Source of the DNA: Guptibacillus hwajinpoensis
Lineage (GTDB): Bacteria; Bacillota; Bacilli; Bacillales; Guptibacillaceae
Reading direction: 5' to 3'
Length of the DNA stretch: 64,000 nt
Assembly (NCBI RefSeq): GCF_020171785.1
Contig: NZ_JAIVAE010000002.1
Span: 1 to 64,000 of the forward strand
The notes below the pieces were generated by a model. The model searched no databases, was not told the DNA's origin, and was given only the letters and a program-made list of their open reading frames with translations. The translations under genes and the position numbers were made by a program. Within the stretch, counting starts at the first letter, position 1, and each line of letters begins with the position of its first letter. Below are positions 24,668 to 33,494 of this stretch, one piece after another.

Positions 24668-26298
24668 TATTCTTTCTCCTTTTTTAACCAGAGTCGTTTT
24701 TCCCGTGCACTAACAGTAAAGAGAGCGAGTAGCGCAATGCCGCCTGATATGACAGTGGGAAGGAATAGGGACTGAATCTCAAAAGCAAGACTTATACAAA
24801 ATCCAATAAAACTTAACGAAAAGAGAATAAAGGCATAGTGTTTATTCCATAACATGCTTTTGGAGCGAATTTCTGTTTTCTTCAAGTTTTCTTCCCATTG
24901 ACGATGATTGGTGAATTCATCTGAAAGTCGATCAAGGGGATTTTCAATTGAAGAAATTCTTGCATAGAACTGCTTCAAAAGTTGTTTAGGGTTATAGCCA
25001 GCCGATTCCTCGCGATTGATCCACTCTTTAACAATTGGTTTGCCTTCTTCAATTAAGTCAATATCAGGGTCCAAGGTATAAAGGATGCCGACAATTGTTG
25101 AAATGGCTCTCCCTAGAAAAGCGAATTCACTCGGTAATTGAATAGGCTGCTTGTTTACGAGGGTTTGTACTTCCTTCAAAACTTGTTCAGCGGTATCTTC
25201 ATTCATCATTGTTAAATCCTGTTCAATGAATAAGGTGACTAGCGTTTGAATGGCTTTCTCTATCTGTCTTTTATCAGAGTTAGGAAGAAGGAAGCGCAAT
25301 TCGTCTAGCGCCTCTGTAACATCGCTATACTGACTAAGCACGATCCCGGTAATGAGCTTTCGAATGGAAAGGGCATCCCTTGCTTCGATATGTCCGACCA
25401 TGCCAAAATCGATGAAAACGATCGTCCCGTCTTCTTGAATAAGAAGATTGCCAGAGTGAGGATCGGCATGAAATTGTCCTTCTTGAAGAAGCTGTTCAAG
25501 ATACCCCTTTAAAAGCTTGCGAGCTAGCTCTCGTCGATCAATGGCTTTCTCATCAATATAAGAAAGGTTTGTTATACGAGCGCCTTCCATCCATTCCATG
25601 ACGAGCACTTTTTTCGTTGACCATTCTGGGACGTAATTTGGCACCCGATAGCTTGGACTATCACTGTAGCGCTCCTTAAAGTGAAGGCCATTTTTCAATT
25701 CTTTCTTAAAATCAAGCTCATCTTCAATCACATGACGAACTTCACCGTAAAGCCTGCTTAAATCAAGCTGCTTGCCGTACGACGTAAACTTATCCATAAG
25801 CCAGAACACGATGCGAAGGGCTTGAAAGTCAGCCCTAATAATCTTTCGAATGTTCGGGCGGCGTATTTTAATTGCTACTTCTTCGCCCGATTTTAATGTT
25901 GCTCTGTACACCTGTCCTATGGAAGCTGATGCAATCGGACGATCTGAAAGGTGGTCAATCACATCTAGAACGTTCGCTGCCCATTCTTCTTCAAGAATTT
26001 GTTTCGCTTTCTCCCATGAAAAAGAAGGGACGCGGTCAACGAGATCTTCAATTTCTTCTAGAAAAACTTTTGGAAGGATATCCGCTCTTGTTGAGAGGAA
26101 TTGTCCTAGCTTAACGAGCAATCCTTCAAGCCGAATCGCTTTTTCCTTGTACTCCTTTGCCTGCTTTTTTAATAGTTTTTGCCAGCGTTCCTGATCCCAT
26201 GAATGCTTGCTTTTTCTTCGAAAGCGTTCAAGTTGGAGGAAGAACTTAACGGACATCCAAACGATCACACTAATCCGATACAGCGATTGATATTTCAT
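24667..26298 (-). CDS. ABC1/AarF/UbiB-family protein kinase-like protein
   Basis: The product is 543 residues. Family marks are the K63-x-G-Q66 motif (LVKLGQFLSTRADILP), the Ala-rich nucleotide loop ASASIGQVYRA, VAIKIRRPN with the ATP Lys, HADPHSGNLL as catalytic loop, and FIDFGMVG as the metal Asp. Two hydrophobic segments at the C-terminus (YAFILFSLSFIGFCISLAF, VISGGIALLALFTV) anchor it in the membrane. Relatives control isoprenoid-lipid or quinone metabolism by ATPase activity. It is translationally coupled to the small gene downstream. Confidence 0.9.
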   Translation of the reverse strand: MKYQSLYRISVIVWMSVKFFLQLERFRRKSKHSWDQERWQKLLKKQAKEYKEKAIRLEGLLVKLGQFLSTRADILPKVFLEEIEDLVDRVPSFSWEKAKQILEEEWAANVLDVIDHLSDRPIASASIGQVYRATLKSGEEVAIKIRRPNIRKIIRADFQALRIVFWLMDKFTSYGKQLDLSRLYGEVRHVIEDELDFKKELKNGLHFKERYSDSPSYRVPNYVPEWSTKKVLVMEWMEGARITNLSYIDEKAIDRRELARKLLKGYLEQLLQEGQFHADPHSGNLLIQEDGTIVFIDFGMVGHIEARDALSIRKLITGIVLSQYSDVTEALDELRFLLPNSDKRQIEKAIQTLVTLFIEQDLTMMNEDTAEQVLKEVQTLVNKQPIQLPSEFAFLGRAISTIVGILYTLDPDIDLIEEGKPIVKEWINREESAGYNPKQLLKQFYARISSIENPLDRLSDEFTNHRQWEENLKKTEIRSKSMLWNKHYAFILFSLSFIGFCISLAFEIQSLFLPTVISGGIALLALFTVSAREKRLWLKKEKE

Positions 26299-26389
26299 AG
26301 ACGACTCCTACTCCTGAATAAGTTGTTTAGTGTTTAACATAGCCTATTTCCATCAATTAGAAACAATTTATATGAGTAAGGAGCACATC

Positions 26390-26420
26390 AAAAAACCCCT
26401 ATCACAACTAGCGATAGGGG
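26390..26420 (-). terminator. Terminator of the FdhF/YdeP gene
   Basis: CCCCTATC pairs with GATAGGGG; on the minus strand TTTTTT follows. Confidence 0.8.
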
Positions 26421-26440
26421 ATAGATTGGAAATACATCAC

Positions 26441-28801
26441 TTAAACCGGTGCATTTACTTCGAGATCTTCAATTTCTTTCTCCTGATATTCCACATCTTT
26501 TCTAGCATTAAAGCGATCTGCTTTTTCAACGGTTACGGTAATGTTGTAGTCTGGAATACCCGCATATTTCTCATATCTTCCTCGAGGTAAGAGGAAGTTT
26601 CCTTCAGGAAAGTGTACTTCTAGATTGCCGCTTGCAATATCTACAAATTTAGCTCTTCCTTGAAAGACACCGAATCCATTGTATACGACAATTCCTTCCC
26701 CTTCAGTGATGCTTAGTCTGCTTGCATCTGTTGCATTCATAAGAACGTCATATCGCTCTGCTTTATTGAACGGGTCCGTTTCTTTATAAACCATAGAGTT
26801 AAATTGTTTGCCGCGTCGTGAGGTCACGATAAATTGTCCTTCCTTTTTACCCAGGTCGGGTATTTCAACAGAGACAAGGTTTCCTTTCCCATCGGGCGTC
26901 GGGCATATCCCATCTTCACATAACCAGGCGCCACCCCACTGGAATACATCGCCTTTCTTAGAGAGGTGTTGAACACCGTCATAATCGGGATTTGCGATGG
27001 CGATTTCATCTCGAATCTCCTGACCTGTTGTGAAATCAACAAAGTGTGCCGTCTCTGGTTTGATTCGTTTAGCAAGGTCGATGTAGATCTTCCATTCTGA
27101 TCGAGCTTCTTCTACCTGATTTTGATTTCCTTCTATTTCGGGCGAAAAATAAACCATTCGCTCGGTTGAAGTAGATGTAACGCCACCTTCTTGTTCATAT
27201 CTCGTTCGAGCGGGTAGCACGATAACGGCTTCTTTCGCATCCACCAGAGTAGAGGTGTTAAGGATAATATCCTGGTGAACGCGAATCTCTAGCTCAGACA
27301 GGGCTTTTTCTATAAAATCAGGATCTGGCATCGTTTCAAGGAAATTTCCTCCTGATAAGTAGTAAAGTTTAATCTTTCGTTCGTGATCTTCTGGAAGGAC
27401 GATGTTTTCTAACGTCACCCCAACGATATCACCCTGCCATTTCGGTAGCTCGAATCCCCATACTTGTTCCATGCGACGAATGTTATTGGCGTCAAATCCA
27501 CCTCCAGGTAAAACAAACGGATCGGCTCCCATTTCTCCCGAGCCTTGTACAGACGAGTGGCCACGGAAAGGCATTAAGCCACTGTTTTTTTTGCCAAGAA
27601 ACCCACGAAGTAGAGCAAGATTAGCGACTTGGGAAATGTTGTCTGTAGCGAAGGAGTGCATGGTTAACCCAAGGGCCCATGCAAAAACAGCGCTTTGACT
27701 TTTGGCGAGAAGAAGAGAGAGTTCGATGATGCGTTCTTTTGCTATGCCGGAAGAGCGGACGATCTCCTCCCATGATTGGAGTTGAACGTTTGCTTTTAAC
27801 GCTTCATACCCATTCACATGCTTTTGAACAAAGGAGTGATTAATCGCTGAGCCATGCTTCTCCTCTTCCATGTCAAACCAGTGCTTCATAATGCCGTGCA
27901 TAAAGGCAATATCTCCTCCAACGTTTACCTGATAGAAGTCGTCCGCTAATTTGGTTCCAAATAGAGCGGATTCACCGTTTGATGGGATCCAATATTTGTC
28001 CATGGCTGGCTCTTTGTACGGATTGACCATAATGATTTTTGTTCCTCTTTTTTTCGCTTCAAGCATGTACTTCGTGGAGACAGGAGAACTATTTGAGGCA
28101 ACGCTTCCCCAGAACATTAAAACGTCCGTTCCAAACCAATCCTGATAATTTACTGTCGACGCACCTACACCGATTGAGCGTTTTAAGGCGGTTTTACTCG
28201 GTGAGTGGCAAATACGTGATGCGTTGTCAATATGATTCGTGCCTAGAAATCGAGCTACTTTCGACGCTACGTAATAAGACTCGTTTGTAATTCCTCTGGA
28301 AGTTAAGTAAAAGGCATACTGTTTTGGATCAAGTTTTTTCATCTTTTGTGCGATAAGGTCCATTGCCTCCTCCCAAGTAAGACGAGAGAAGTGGTTTTCT
28401 CCTTTTCGGCGAATTAATGGGTAAGGAATCCGTCCTAATTTGCGAAGTTCGGTACTGCTGTATTGACGGAGCTCTTTAATATCGGAATGAAGCACATCCG
28501 GATCGATTGCTGGCATTGTGTTTAGTCTTAGTACGTTAAGTCGTGTTGTGCAAACGTGAGGACCTTTTAATGTTTGATCGTATAATCCTGAAACTCCTAA
28601 AGCACAGCCATCACAAACGCCCTGGGTTAAAATTCGGGTCGCATAGCTGATATTATCACGATTTTCCCATGCGATTTTGGCAGTGTCTCGGAAGTGCTGA
28701 GGTTTTACTTTTCCTAATCCAAAGGGGATGGGACTTACCCAATGCTTTGGCTGGGGTTTCTTTGTTGCTTTAATTGGTCCTTGATGTTTTGTTTTACCCA
28801 T
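26441..28801 (-). CDS. FdhF/YdeP-family molybdopterin oxidoreductase
   Basis: The product is 786 residues. The ATG at 28801 has AAAGGAG upstream; a GTG at 28810 is too close to it. It is a bis-MGD enzyme of the formate dehydrogenase-H/YdeP group: the early cysteines CDGCALG lie in a motif unlike the classical 4Fe-4S site, and the active-site region reads NASRICHSPSK with Cys, not TGA. MVNPYKEP, MPFRGHSSVQGSGEMG and the C-terminal FNSMVYKETDPFNKAERYDV follow the family. The physiological substrate of this branch is uncertain; formate is a guess supported by the OFA carrier upstream. Its 5' leader ends in a terminator preceded by a motif shared with the OFA leader. Confidence 0.85.
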   Translation of the reverse strand: MGKTKHQGPIKATKKPQPKHWVSPIPFGLGKVKPQHFRDTAKIAWENRDNISYATRILTQGVCDGCALGVSGLYDQTLKGPHVCTTRLNVLRLNTMPAIDPDVLHSDIKELRQYSSTELRKLGRIPYPLIRRKGENHFSRLTWEEAMDLIAQKMKKLDPKQYAFYLTSRGITNESYYVASKVARFLGTNHIDNASRICHSPSKTALKRSIGVGASTVNYQDWFGTDVLMFWGSVASNSSPVSTKYMLEAKKRGTKIIMVNPYKEPAMDKYWIPSNGESALFGTKLADDFYQVNVGGDIAFMHGIMKHWFDMEEEKHGSAINHSFVQKHVNGYEALKANVQLQSWEEIVRSSGIAKERIIELSLLLAKSQSAVFAWALGLTMHSFATDNISQVANLALLRGFLGKKNSGLMPFRGHSSVQGSGEMGADPFVLPGGGFDANNIRRMEQVWGFELPKWQGDIVGVTLENIVLPEDHERKIKLYYLSGGNFLETMPDPDFIEKALSELEIRVHQDIILNTSTLVDAKEAVIVLPARTRYEQEGGVTSTSTERMVYFSPEIEGNQNQVEEARSEWKIYIDLAKRIKPETAHFVDFTTGQEIRDEIAIANPDYDGVQHLSKKGDVFQWGGAWLCEDGICPTPDGKGNLVSVEIPDLGKKEGQFIVTSRRGKQFNSMVYKETDPFNKAERYDVLMNATDASRLSITEGEGIVVYNGFGVFQGRAKFVDIASGNLEVHFPEGNFLLPRGRYEKYAGIPDYNITVTVEKADRFNARKDVEYQEKEIEDLEVNAPV

Positions 28802-28832
28802 TTGTTTCACTCCTTTAATTCATTCACTACAA

Positions 28833-28916
28833 ATAAAAAACCACTGCCTCGCCCGTCACTTGTGACGGAAAAGCAGTGGTTGAGTCTTTAGCAGGGTCGC
28901 TACCAAGTGCCTAACC
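28833..28916 (-). promoter_or_regulatory. Leader element with terminator before the FdhF/YdeP gene
   Basis: Read on the minus strand, a compact motif GGTAGCGACCCTGCTAA (28904-28888) is followed after a few bases by a terminator: ACCACTGC (28880-28873) pairs with GCAGTGGT (28847-28840), an inner CCGTCAC/GTGACGG helix lies inside, and TTTTTT follows. GGTT (28916-28913) can also pair with AACC (28882-28879), which forms the 5' side of the terminator, so an alternative fold is possible. The same motif-plus-terminator order occurs before the OFA gene. It may instead simply end the DUF2294 transcript. Confidence 0.5.
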
Positions 28917-28927
28917 AGAGGTTATTT

Positions 28928-29302
28928 CTATGTTTTCAATTGAAAACTTTTCATTTTTTCTTCTATGTTTTGATCAAATACAAAGATTGACATCCCAAAA
29001 TCACGATCAATATCGATATCGACGAAGAGGTCAAGGAATTTACTATCTAGAAACTCTTCCATCTGCACCGGAGGATTATTGCGATACATTTCTTTCACCA
29101 TTTCAGTTCTTGCAGCTCGAAGCATTTGTTTACCGTCATCTGCGCTAGCAATAAATTTTTCTACAGGTGAAAGGTTTCCTTCCATTTCACAAATTGCCCA
29201 GTTTTTGCAAAACGTTGTTGTGATCTTACTCGGTCCTTTGCCCATGTGTTTCTTACGAAAAGAACGAACAAGGTTGCTAAATTCTGCTTCATACTTATTC
29301 AT
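28928..29302 (-). CDS. DUF2294 (MpsC-like) protein
   Basis: The product is 124 residues, start ATG 29302 after AAGGTAGGA. It contains KKHMGKGPSKITTTF, ICEMEGNLSPVEKF and ARTEMVKEMY, the pattern of DUF2294, the domain named after MpsC of the bicarbonate-accumulating MpsABC system. Such proteins are also found beside formate dehydrogenase genes in Bacillaceae, as here. The biochemical role is unknown. It lies between the OFA carrier (70 bp upstream) and the molybdoenzyme. Confidence 0.65.
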   Translation of the reverse strand: MNKYEAEFSNLVRSFRKKHMGKGPSKITTTFCKNWAICEMEGNLSPVEKFIASADDGKQMLRAARTEMVKEMYRNNPPVQMEEFLDSKFLDLFVDIDIDRDFGMSIFVFDQNIEEKMKSFQLKT

Positions 29303-29371
29303 ACTGTCCTACCTTCTTATTGAGATGATCTTATCCACACTTTACTACATGATCATCACTACTTAAAGAAT

Positions 29372-30628
29372 TTACATATTTACAGCCGTAGGTGCTTCAT
29401 TCTCTTTCCGTAGCCTACGAATATCTTTTCGAATGACGATTGAAATAATGAGGGCGACAACAAACATGCCCGCAAAGAAAGTTAAGCTAGCAGCGTAACT
29501 TCCAGTTGTATCTTTCATCCATGCAGCAAACATAGGTCCAACAAGTCCTGCTGCAGCCCAAGCTGTTAGAATATACCCATGAATCGCACCGAGCTGTTTA
29601 GTGCCAAACATATCACCAATATAAGCTGGGATAGAGGCAAACCCTCCGCCATAGCATGTATACACGATCGCTAGCATGATTTGAAACAAGATCGCTGTTG
29701 TTGTATGTGGAAGAAGAGCAAACAAGCCAATTTGCAGAACGAAGAAAGTAGTATACGTATTGGGACGCCCGATGTAATCGGAAACGGATGCCCAACCGAT
29801 TCGCCCAAGCCCATTGAAAATTCCCAGGACACCAACGAGTGCTGCAGCTTCGGTAGTTGATAATCCGATGCTTTCTTGCGCAAGCGGTTTTGCAGCAGAC
29901 AAAATGGCAATTCCGCATGTTACATTAATAAATAGCATGAGCCATAAATAATAAAATCGTGACGTTTTGATCGCTTCGTTGGCTGTTAACTGGGAAAGAT
30001 CACCGGATTTTTTCGACTGCTTCTGTTTTTCTTTAAATCCTTTAGGGGCCCAGCCTTCAGGTGGCTTCTCTAAATATAAAGAAGAGGCGACCATGATAAA
30101 GAAATAACTTGCTCCGAGTATGTAAAAAGTATTGGCGGTTCCAACGGATTTAATTAACGTATCCATTACAGGACTTGCGATCGCTGCTGCGAATCCAAAA
30201 CCCATTATGGCAAGTCCAGTCGCAAGACCGCGCCGGTCAGGAAACCACTTAACTAGCGTTGAGACAGGAGCGATATACCCTACCCCAAGGCCAATTCCTC
30301 CAAGTGCTCCATAGAATATGTAAAGAAGAGGAAGAGAGCCGAGATTTACAGCGAACCCAGAACCGAATATACCAATTCCAAAAAAACTAGCTGCAAGAAG
30401 GCCAGCTTTCCTTGGGCCATACTTTTCTACAAAATGACCGAGAAATGCTGCGGATAAACCTAAAAATAATATAGCTAGACTAAATGTAAATTGTACTTGT
30501 TTAGCCGACCAGCCAAATTCGTTAATAAGTGGGTCGGTGAAGTTACTCCAGGCATAAACGGAACCGATCGAAATATGAATCCCTACTGCAGATGTTGCAA
30601 TTAGCCACCTGTTTTTAACCTTTTCCAT
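29372..30628 (-). CDS. OFA-family MFS carrier (oxalate/formate antiporter type)
   Basis: The product is 418 residues with twelve predicted helices. Typical OFA sequence includes GSVYAWSNFTDPLINEFGW near the N-terminus, LGGIGLGVGYIAPVSTLVKWFPDRRGLATG after helix 4, and GGGFASIPAYIGDMFGTKQLGAIHG in the second half. Members exchange oxalate and formate or carry other monocarboxylates. The start ATG 30628 follows AAAGGAGATG. It is the first gene of the formate-like locus and has a long leader with a terminator. Confidence 0.87.
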   Translation of the reverse strand: MEKVKNRWLIATSAVGIHISIGSVYAWSNFTDPLINEFGWSAKQVQFTFSLAILFLGLSAAFLGHFVEKYGPRKAGLLAASFFGIGIFGSGFAVNLGSLPLLYIFYGALGGIGLGVGYIAPVSTLVKWFPDRRGLATGLAIMGFGFAAAIASPVMDTLIKSVGTANTFYILGASYFFIMVASSLYLEKPPEGWAPKGFKEKQKQSKKSGDLSQLTANEAIKTSRFYYLWLMLFINVTCGIAILSAAKPLAQESIGLSTTEAAALVGVLGIFNGLGRIGWASVSDYIGRPNTYTTFFVLQIGLFALLPHTTTAILFQIMLAIVYTCYGGGFASIPAYIGDMFGTKQLGAIHGYILTAWAAAGLVGPMFAAWMKDTTGSYAASLTFFAGMFVVALIISIVIRKDIRRLRKENEAPTAVNM

Positions 30629-30676
30629 CCACTACATCTCCTTTAGTACATTATCAAGCTAACTAAAAATACAAAA

Positions 30677-30850
30677 TAAAAAACTGTCGATCGACCAAAT
30701 AAGAGAATGGGCATTCTCTTGGAGGTGATTGACAGTTAGTAGTTAGCAGGGAACGCTACTATCTAAACCAACAGTTAATCGCTTTCACTTTTGTTGTAAC
30801 CATCAAAACCGATGACAGGTTCGCTACCTCGTGTCTTTAATTGTTACAAC
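30677..30850 (-). promoter_or_regulatory. Complex leader with two motif copies and a terminator before the OFA gene
   Basis: On the minus strand, an 8-bp outer helix GTTGTAAC (30850-30843) / GTTACAAC (30800-30793) encloses GACACGAGGTAGCGAACCTG (copy 1, 30835-30816). A second copy, AGTAGCGTTCCCTGCTAACT (30760-30741), can form TAGTAGC/GCT-A-ACTA. It is followed at once by a terminator: ACTGTC pairs with GACAGT, with an inner AAGAGAATG hairpin and a T-run at 30682-30677. The gene starts 48 bases later. The order, aptamer-like domain then terminator, is that of a riboswitch or attenuator. I could not match it to a known class. Confidence 0.55.
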
Positions 30851-30929
30851 ATCATGAACTTTTATAAATAATAGCATAAATTTTTACAACCAATCAATAA
30901 ATTCTTGAAGTTTAGTAGAATTGAGTGAA

Positions 30930-31154
30930 TTATTTAGATCGGTTTTTAACCTTCTTATGAATGAAAAAAGAAAGTAGAGCAGAGGTTGCCAGTACAATAA
31001 TGGTTACTAAAAAAGAATTTTCCGCACTTGTATAATTGCCTGCACTAGAATAGGAGGATTGGTGATGGAAAACAGTGAAAAAAATTCCTGATAGAAGCTG
31101 GAAACAAAAAAATAACACGATAAAACTGCTAACGAATGAGAGGTAATTCTTCAT
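30930..31154 (-). CDS. Small two-helix membrane protein
   Basis: The product is 74 residues, ATG 31154 with AAAGGAA upstream. One hydrophobic segment lies at the N-terminus (FVSSFIVLFFCFQLLSGIFF) and one near the C-terminus (FLVTIIVLATSALLSFFI), ending in a basic tail. Not recognised. It lies upstream of the OFA leader on the same strand. Confidence 0.55.
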   Translation of the reverse strand: MKNYLSFVSSFIVLFFCFQLLSGIFFTVFHHQSSYSSAGNYTSAENSFLVTIIVLATSALLSFFIHKKVKNRSK

Positions 31155-31349
31155 CAGTATTGTTCCTTTCTATAATCAATCAAGCTAGTTAAAACAGCTT
31201 ATTAATAGTACTTCGCGTTTCATATAAATTACTAGGGGGAGAAAAATCAAAGCTACACAGATCCTTGATCGTAAGAACTGTTTCGCCTTCCAAAAAGAGG
31301 GGAATGGTAGAAACAGACTTTGCAATTTCTGTTTAGGGAGGACAATATC

Positions 31350-32237
31350 GTGAAACGTGCTATGCTCATAATTAATCCATCGTCTGGTAAAGAAAAAGCA
31401 ATGAATTACGAAGAAGAAGCCGTAAACATTTTACAACAAAATCATGTGGACGTTACAGTAAAATATACAGAAAAAGAAGGGGATGCGATCCGTTTTGCTA
31501 AAGCCGCATGCGAGAATCATTTTAACACGCTTGTCGCAATGGGCGGAGATGGAACGATTAATGAAGCGATTAACGGTTTAGCAAGTGAGTCGGAGCGCCC
31601 TAATTTTGGCTTTATTCCTTTAGGGACGGTTAATGATTTCGCAAGGGCGCTTGGTATTCCAATGCAACCGAAAAAAGCGCTAAAAGTTCTAGCACAACAG
31701 GTTACTAAACCGGTTGATATCGGACGTATTAATAATCAGTACTTTATGAATGTGCTTGCTGTAGGAGCGATTGCAGAAGCCGTATACGACGTAACGCCTG
31801 AGCAAAAATCCAAATTTGGACCGCTTGCTTATTTAATTGAAGGTGGAAAAGCACTAAAAGATAAAACACCATTTGACCTAAAAGTGACGTATGATGGGAA
31901 ACAATGGAATGGAGAAGCGTACATCATGCTGATTGCTTTAACGAATTCTGTAGGAGGGATTCAGTCTTTCGCCCAGCATGCTGAAGTGAATGATGGGTAT
32001 TTTCATGTCTTTATTTTAAGAGAATTTTCTCTACCTAAAGTATTTAAAATTATCCCAGATCTCTTTAGTGGAAATTTACAAGACAACGGTCAAGTGGAAT
32101 ATTTTCCGGCATCTAAATTAAAAGTAGAGTCAGATGATGAGCTTGTCGTCAATATTGATGGGGATGAAGGTGTCCATCTTCCATTTGAAGCAGAAGTGAA
32201 GCACAATGAATTACATATTTTTGTTCCTGAAGAGTAG
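31350..32237 (+). CDS. Diacylglycerol kinase-family lipid kinase (YegS/DgkB type)
   Basis: The product is 295 residues, starting at GTG 31350 with AGGGAGG eight bases upstream. The catalytic loop VAMGGDGTINEAINGL and the lipid-kinase motifs IINPSSGKEKA and FIPLGTVNDFARALGIP define the family. The C-terminal lobe (VNIDGDEGVHLPFEAEV) is complete. Members phosphorylate diacylglycerol or related lipids at the inner face of the membrane. Several paralogs occur in Bacillus (DgkB, BmrU, YtlR), so the symbol is left open. Monocistronic. Confidence 0.87.
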   Translation: MKRAMLIINPSSGKEKAMNYEEEAVNILQQNHVDVTVKYTEKEGDAIRFAKAACENHFNTLVAMGGDGTINEAINGLASESERPNFGFIPLGTVNDFARALGIPMQPKKALKVLAQQVTKPVDIGRINNQYFMNVLAVGAIAEAVYDVTPEQKSKFGPLAYLIEGGKALKDKTPFDLKVTYDGKQWNGEAYIMLIALTNSVGGIQSFAQHAEVNDGYFHVFILREFSLPKVFKIIPDLFSGNLQDNGQVEYFPASKLKVESDDELVVNIDGDEGVHLPFEAEVKHNELHIFVPEE

Positions 32238-32359
32238 GACCTCTACTCTTTTTTCACGTTGACTGAATCGAATACCTGGTGCATTTAAATGTCCTGCTTC
32301 TTATTCTCATTCTTCTTGAATAGGCTAGTTGTGATGAAAACTGGGATGAGGTGGAAAGC

Positions 32360-33307
32360 ATGGGGCAAAAAGTATTGTTTTTTGGAGACGTTGGAATTGA
32401 CGACACGATTGCTCTGTTGTTTGCTTATTTATCAGAAGGTATAGATGTCATTGGCATAGTCGCCTGTTATGGTAATGTATCGAAAGAGCAAACAACGCGG
32501 AATGTGCGTTACTTACTTCAAGAAGTTGACCGAACAGATATCCCGGTAATGGGTGGTGCCGAAAAGCCAATGACAGGTGAAGTGCCAACATATTATCCGA
32601 ATGTTCACGGTCCGGAAGGTTTGGGTCCGATTAGCCCGCCACCAATTGAAGCTGAGCCATTAGAAAATTTCTTTGAAGTGATTACTCTCATTGAAAAATA
32701 TGGTGAAGATCTGGTTATTGTTAACGTGGGCAGAATGACTTCGCTTGCCACGCTGTTTCTTCTCTATCCAGATACGATGAAAATGATTCGATCGTTCTAT
32801 ATTATGGGTGGAGCATTCAATGTACCAGGGAACGTCACTCCGAGTGCAGAAGCGAATTTTCATGCGGATCCCGTTGCAGCGAATATCGTCATGAAGTATG
32901 CAGAGAATGTTTTCTTATTTCCACTTAACGTAACTCAACACGCTATTGTAACATCAGGAATGGTCAATTATATAGAAGCAGTAAGTAAGCCTCCTTTTCT
33001 TAAACCGCTACTTGATTATTATTACGAGGAATTTTATCAAAAAATGATTCCGGACATTGAAGGAAGTCCCGTTCACGATGCGCTCACGATCATGAGCGTC
33101 GAAAATAATAGCATCTGTACTTTTTACCGTACGCCAGTTGCAGTAGAAATTACTGGAGAGGCGCGGGGGCTTAGCATCGGTGATTTTAGAAAATCCTTTG
33201 AACAAGGAGAATTTGATAATAGGCCGGCTCATCATGTGGCGATCGAACTGAATTATTTTACGTTTTATAAATTATTTATGGAAACGATGACGGGAGAGAC
33301 ATTTTAG
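32360..33307 (+). CDS. Nucleoside hydrolase (IunH-type)
   Basis: The product is 315 residues, ATG 32360 after GAGGTGG. The calcium-binding start reads FFGDVGIDDTIAL: the usual DxDPGxDD is altered in its first Asp (Phe here), but the three metal Asp equivalents (D10, D14, D15 in the Crithidia enzyme) are kept. Also present are VHGPEGLGP, VNVGRMTSLA, MGGAFNVPGN and AEANFHADPVAA. It probably cleaves the N-glycosidic bond of purine or pyrimidine ribosides. The altered first residue hints at a divergent branch. Confidence 0.85.
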   Translation: MGQKVLFFGDVGIDDTIALLFAYLSEGIDVIGIVACYGNVSKEQTTRNVRYLLQEVDRTDIPVMGGAEKPMTGEVPTYYPNVHGPEGLGPISPPPIEAEPLENFFEVITLIEKYGEDLVIVNVGRMTSLATLFLLYPDTMKMIRSFYIMGGAFNVPGNVTPSAEANFHADPVAANIVMKYAENVFLFPLNVTQHAIVTSGMVNYIEAVSKPPFLKPLLDYYYEEFYQKMIPDIEGSPVHDALTIMSVENNSICTFYRTPVAVEITGEARGLSIGDFRKSFEQGEFDNRPAHHVAIELNYFTFYKLFMETMTGETF

Positions 33308-33494
33308 AAAGTGAAACCTTTTCTTGTCATTTTTCGTAAAGAGAGTAAAATCGATAAGAAAACACCATCTAATAGCTACCTAGTGACAAATTGACTTTGA
33401 TTAAGTATAGAAGTCGGTTCCCCTTATACAAGACATCTGTTGCGAATAGATTAAAATAGACAAACGTAACAAATGCAAGAAATGAAGAGGGTGC

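Noticed and set aside
26441-28801. Second selenoprotein in the molybdoenzyme (formate dehydrogenases often contain Sec)
   Set aside because: The active-site region reads RICHSPS with a Cys codon and the frame has no internal TGA.
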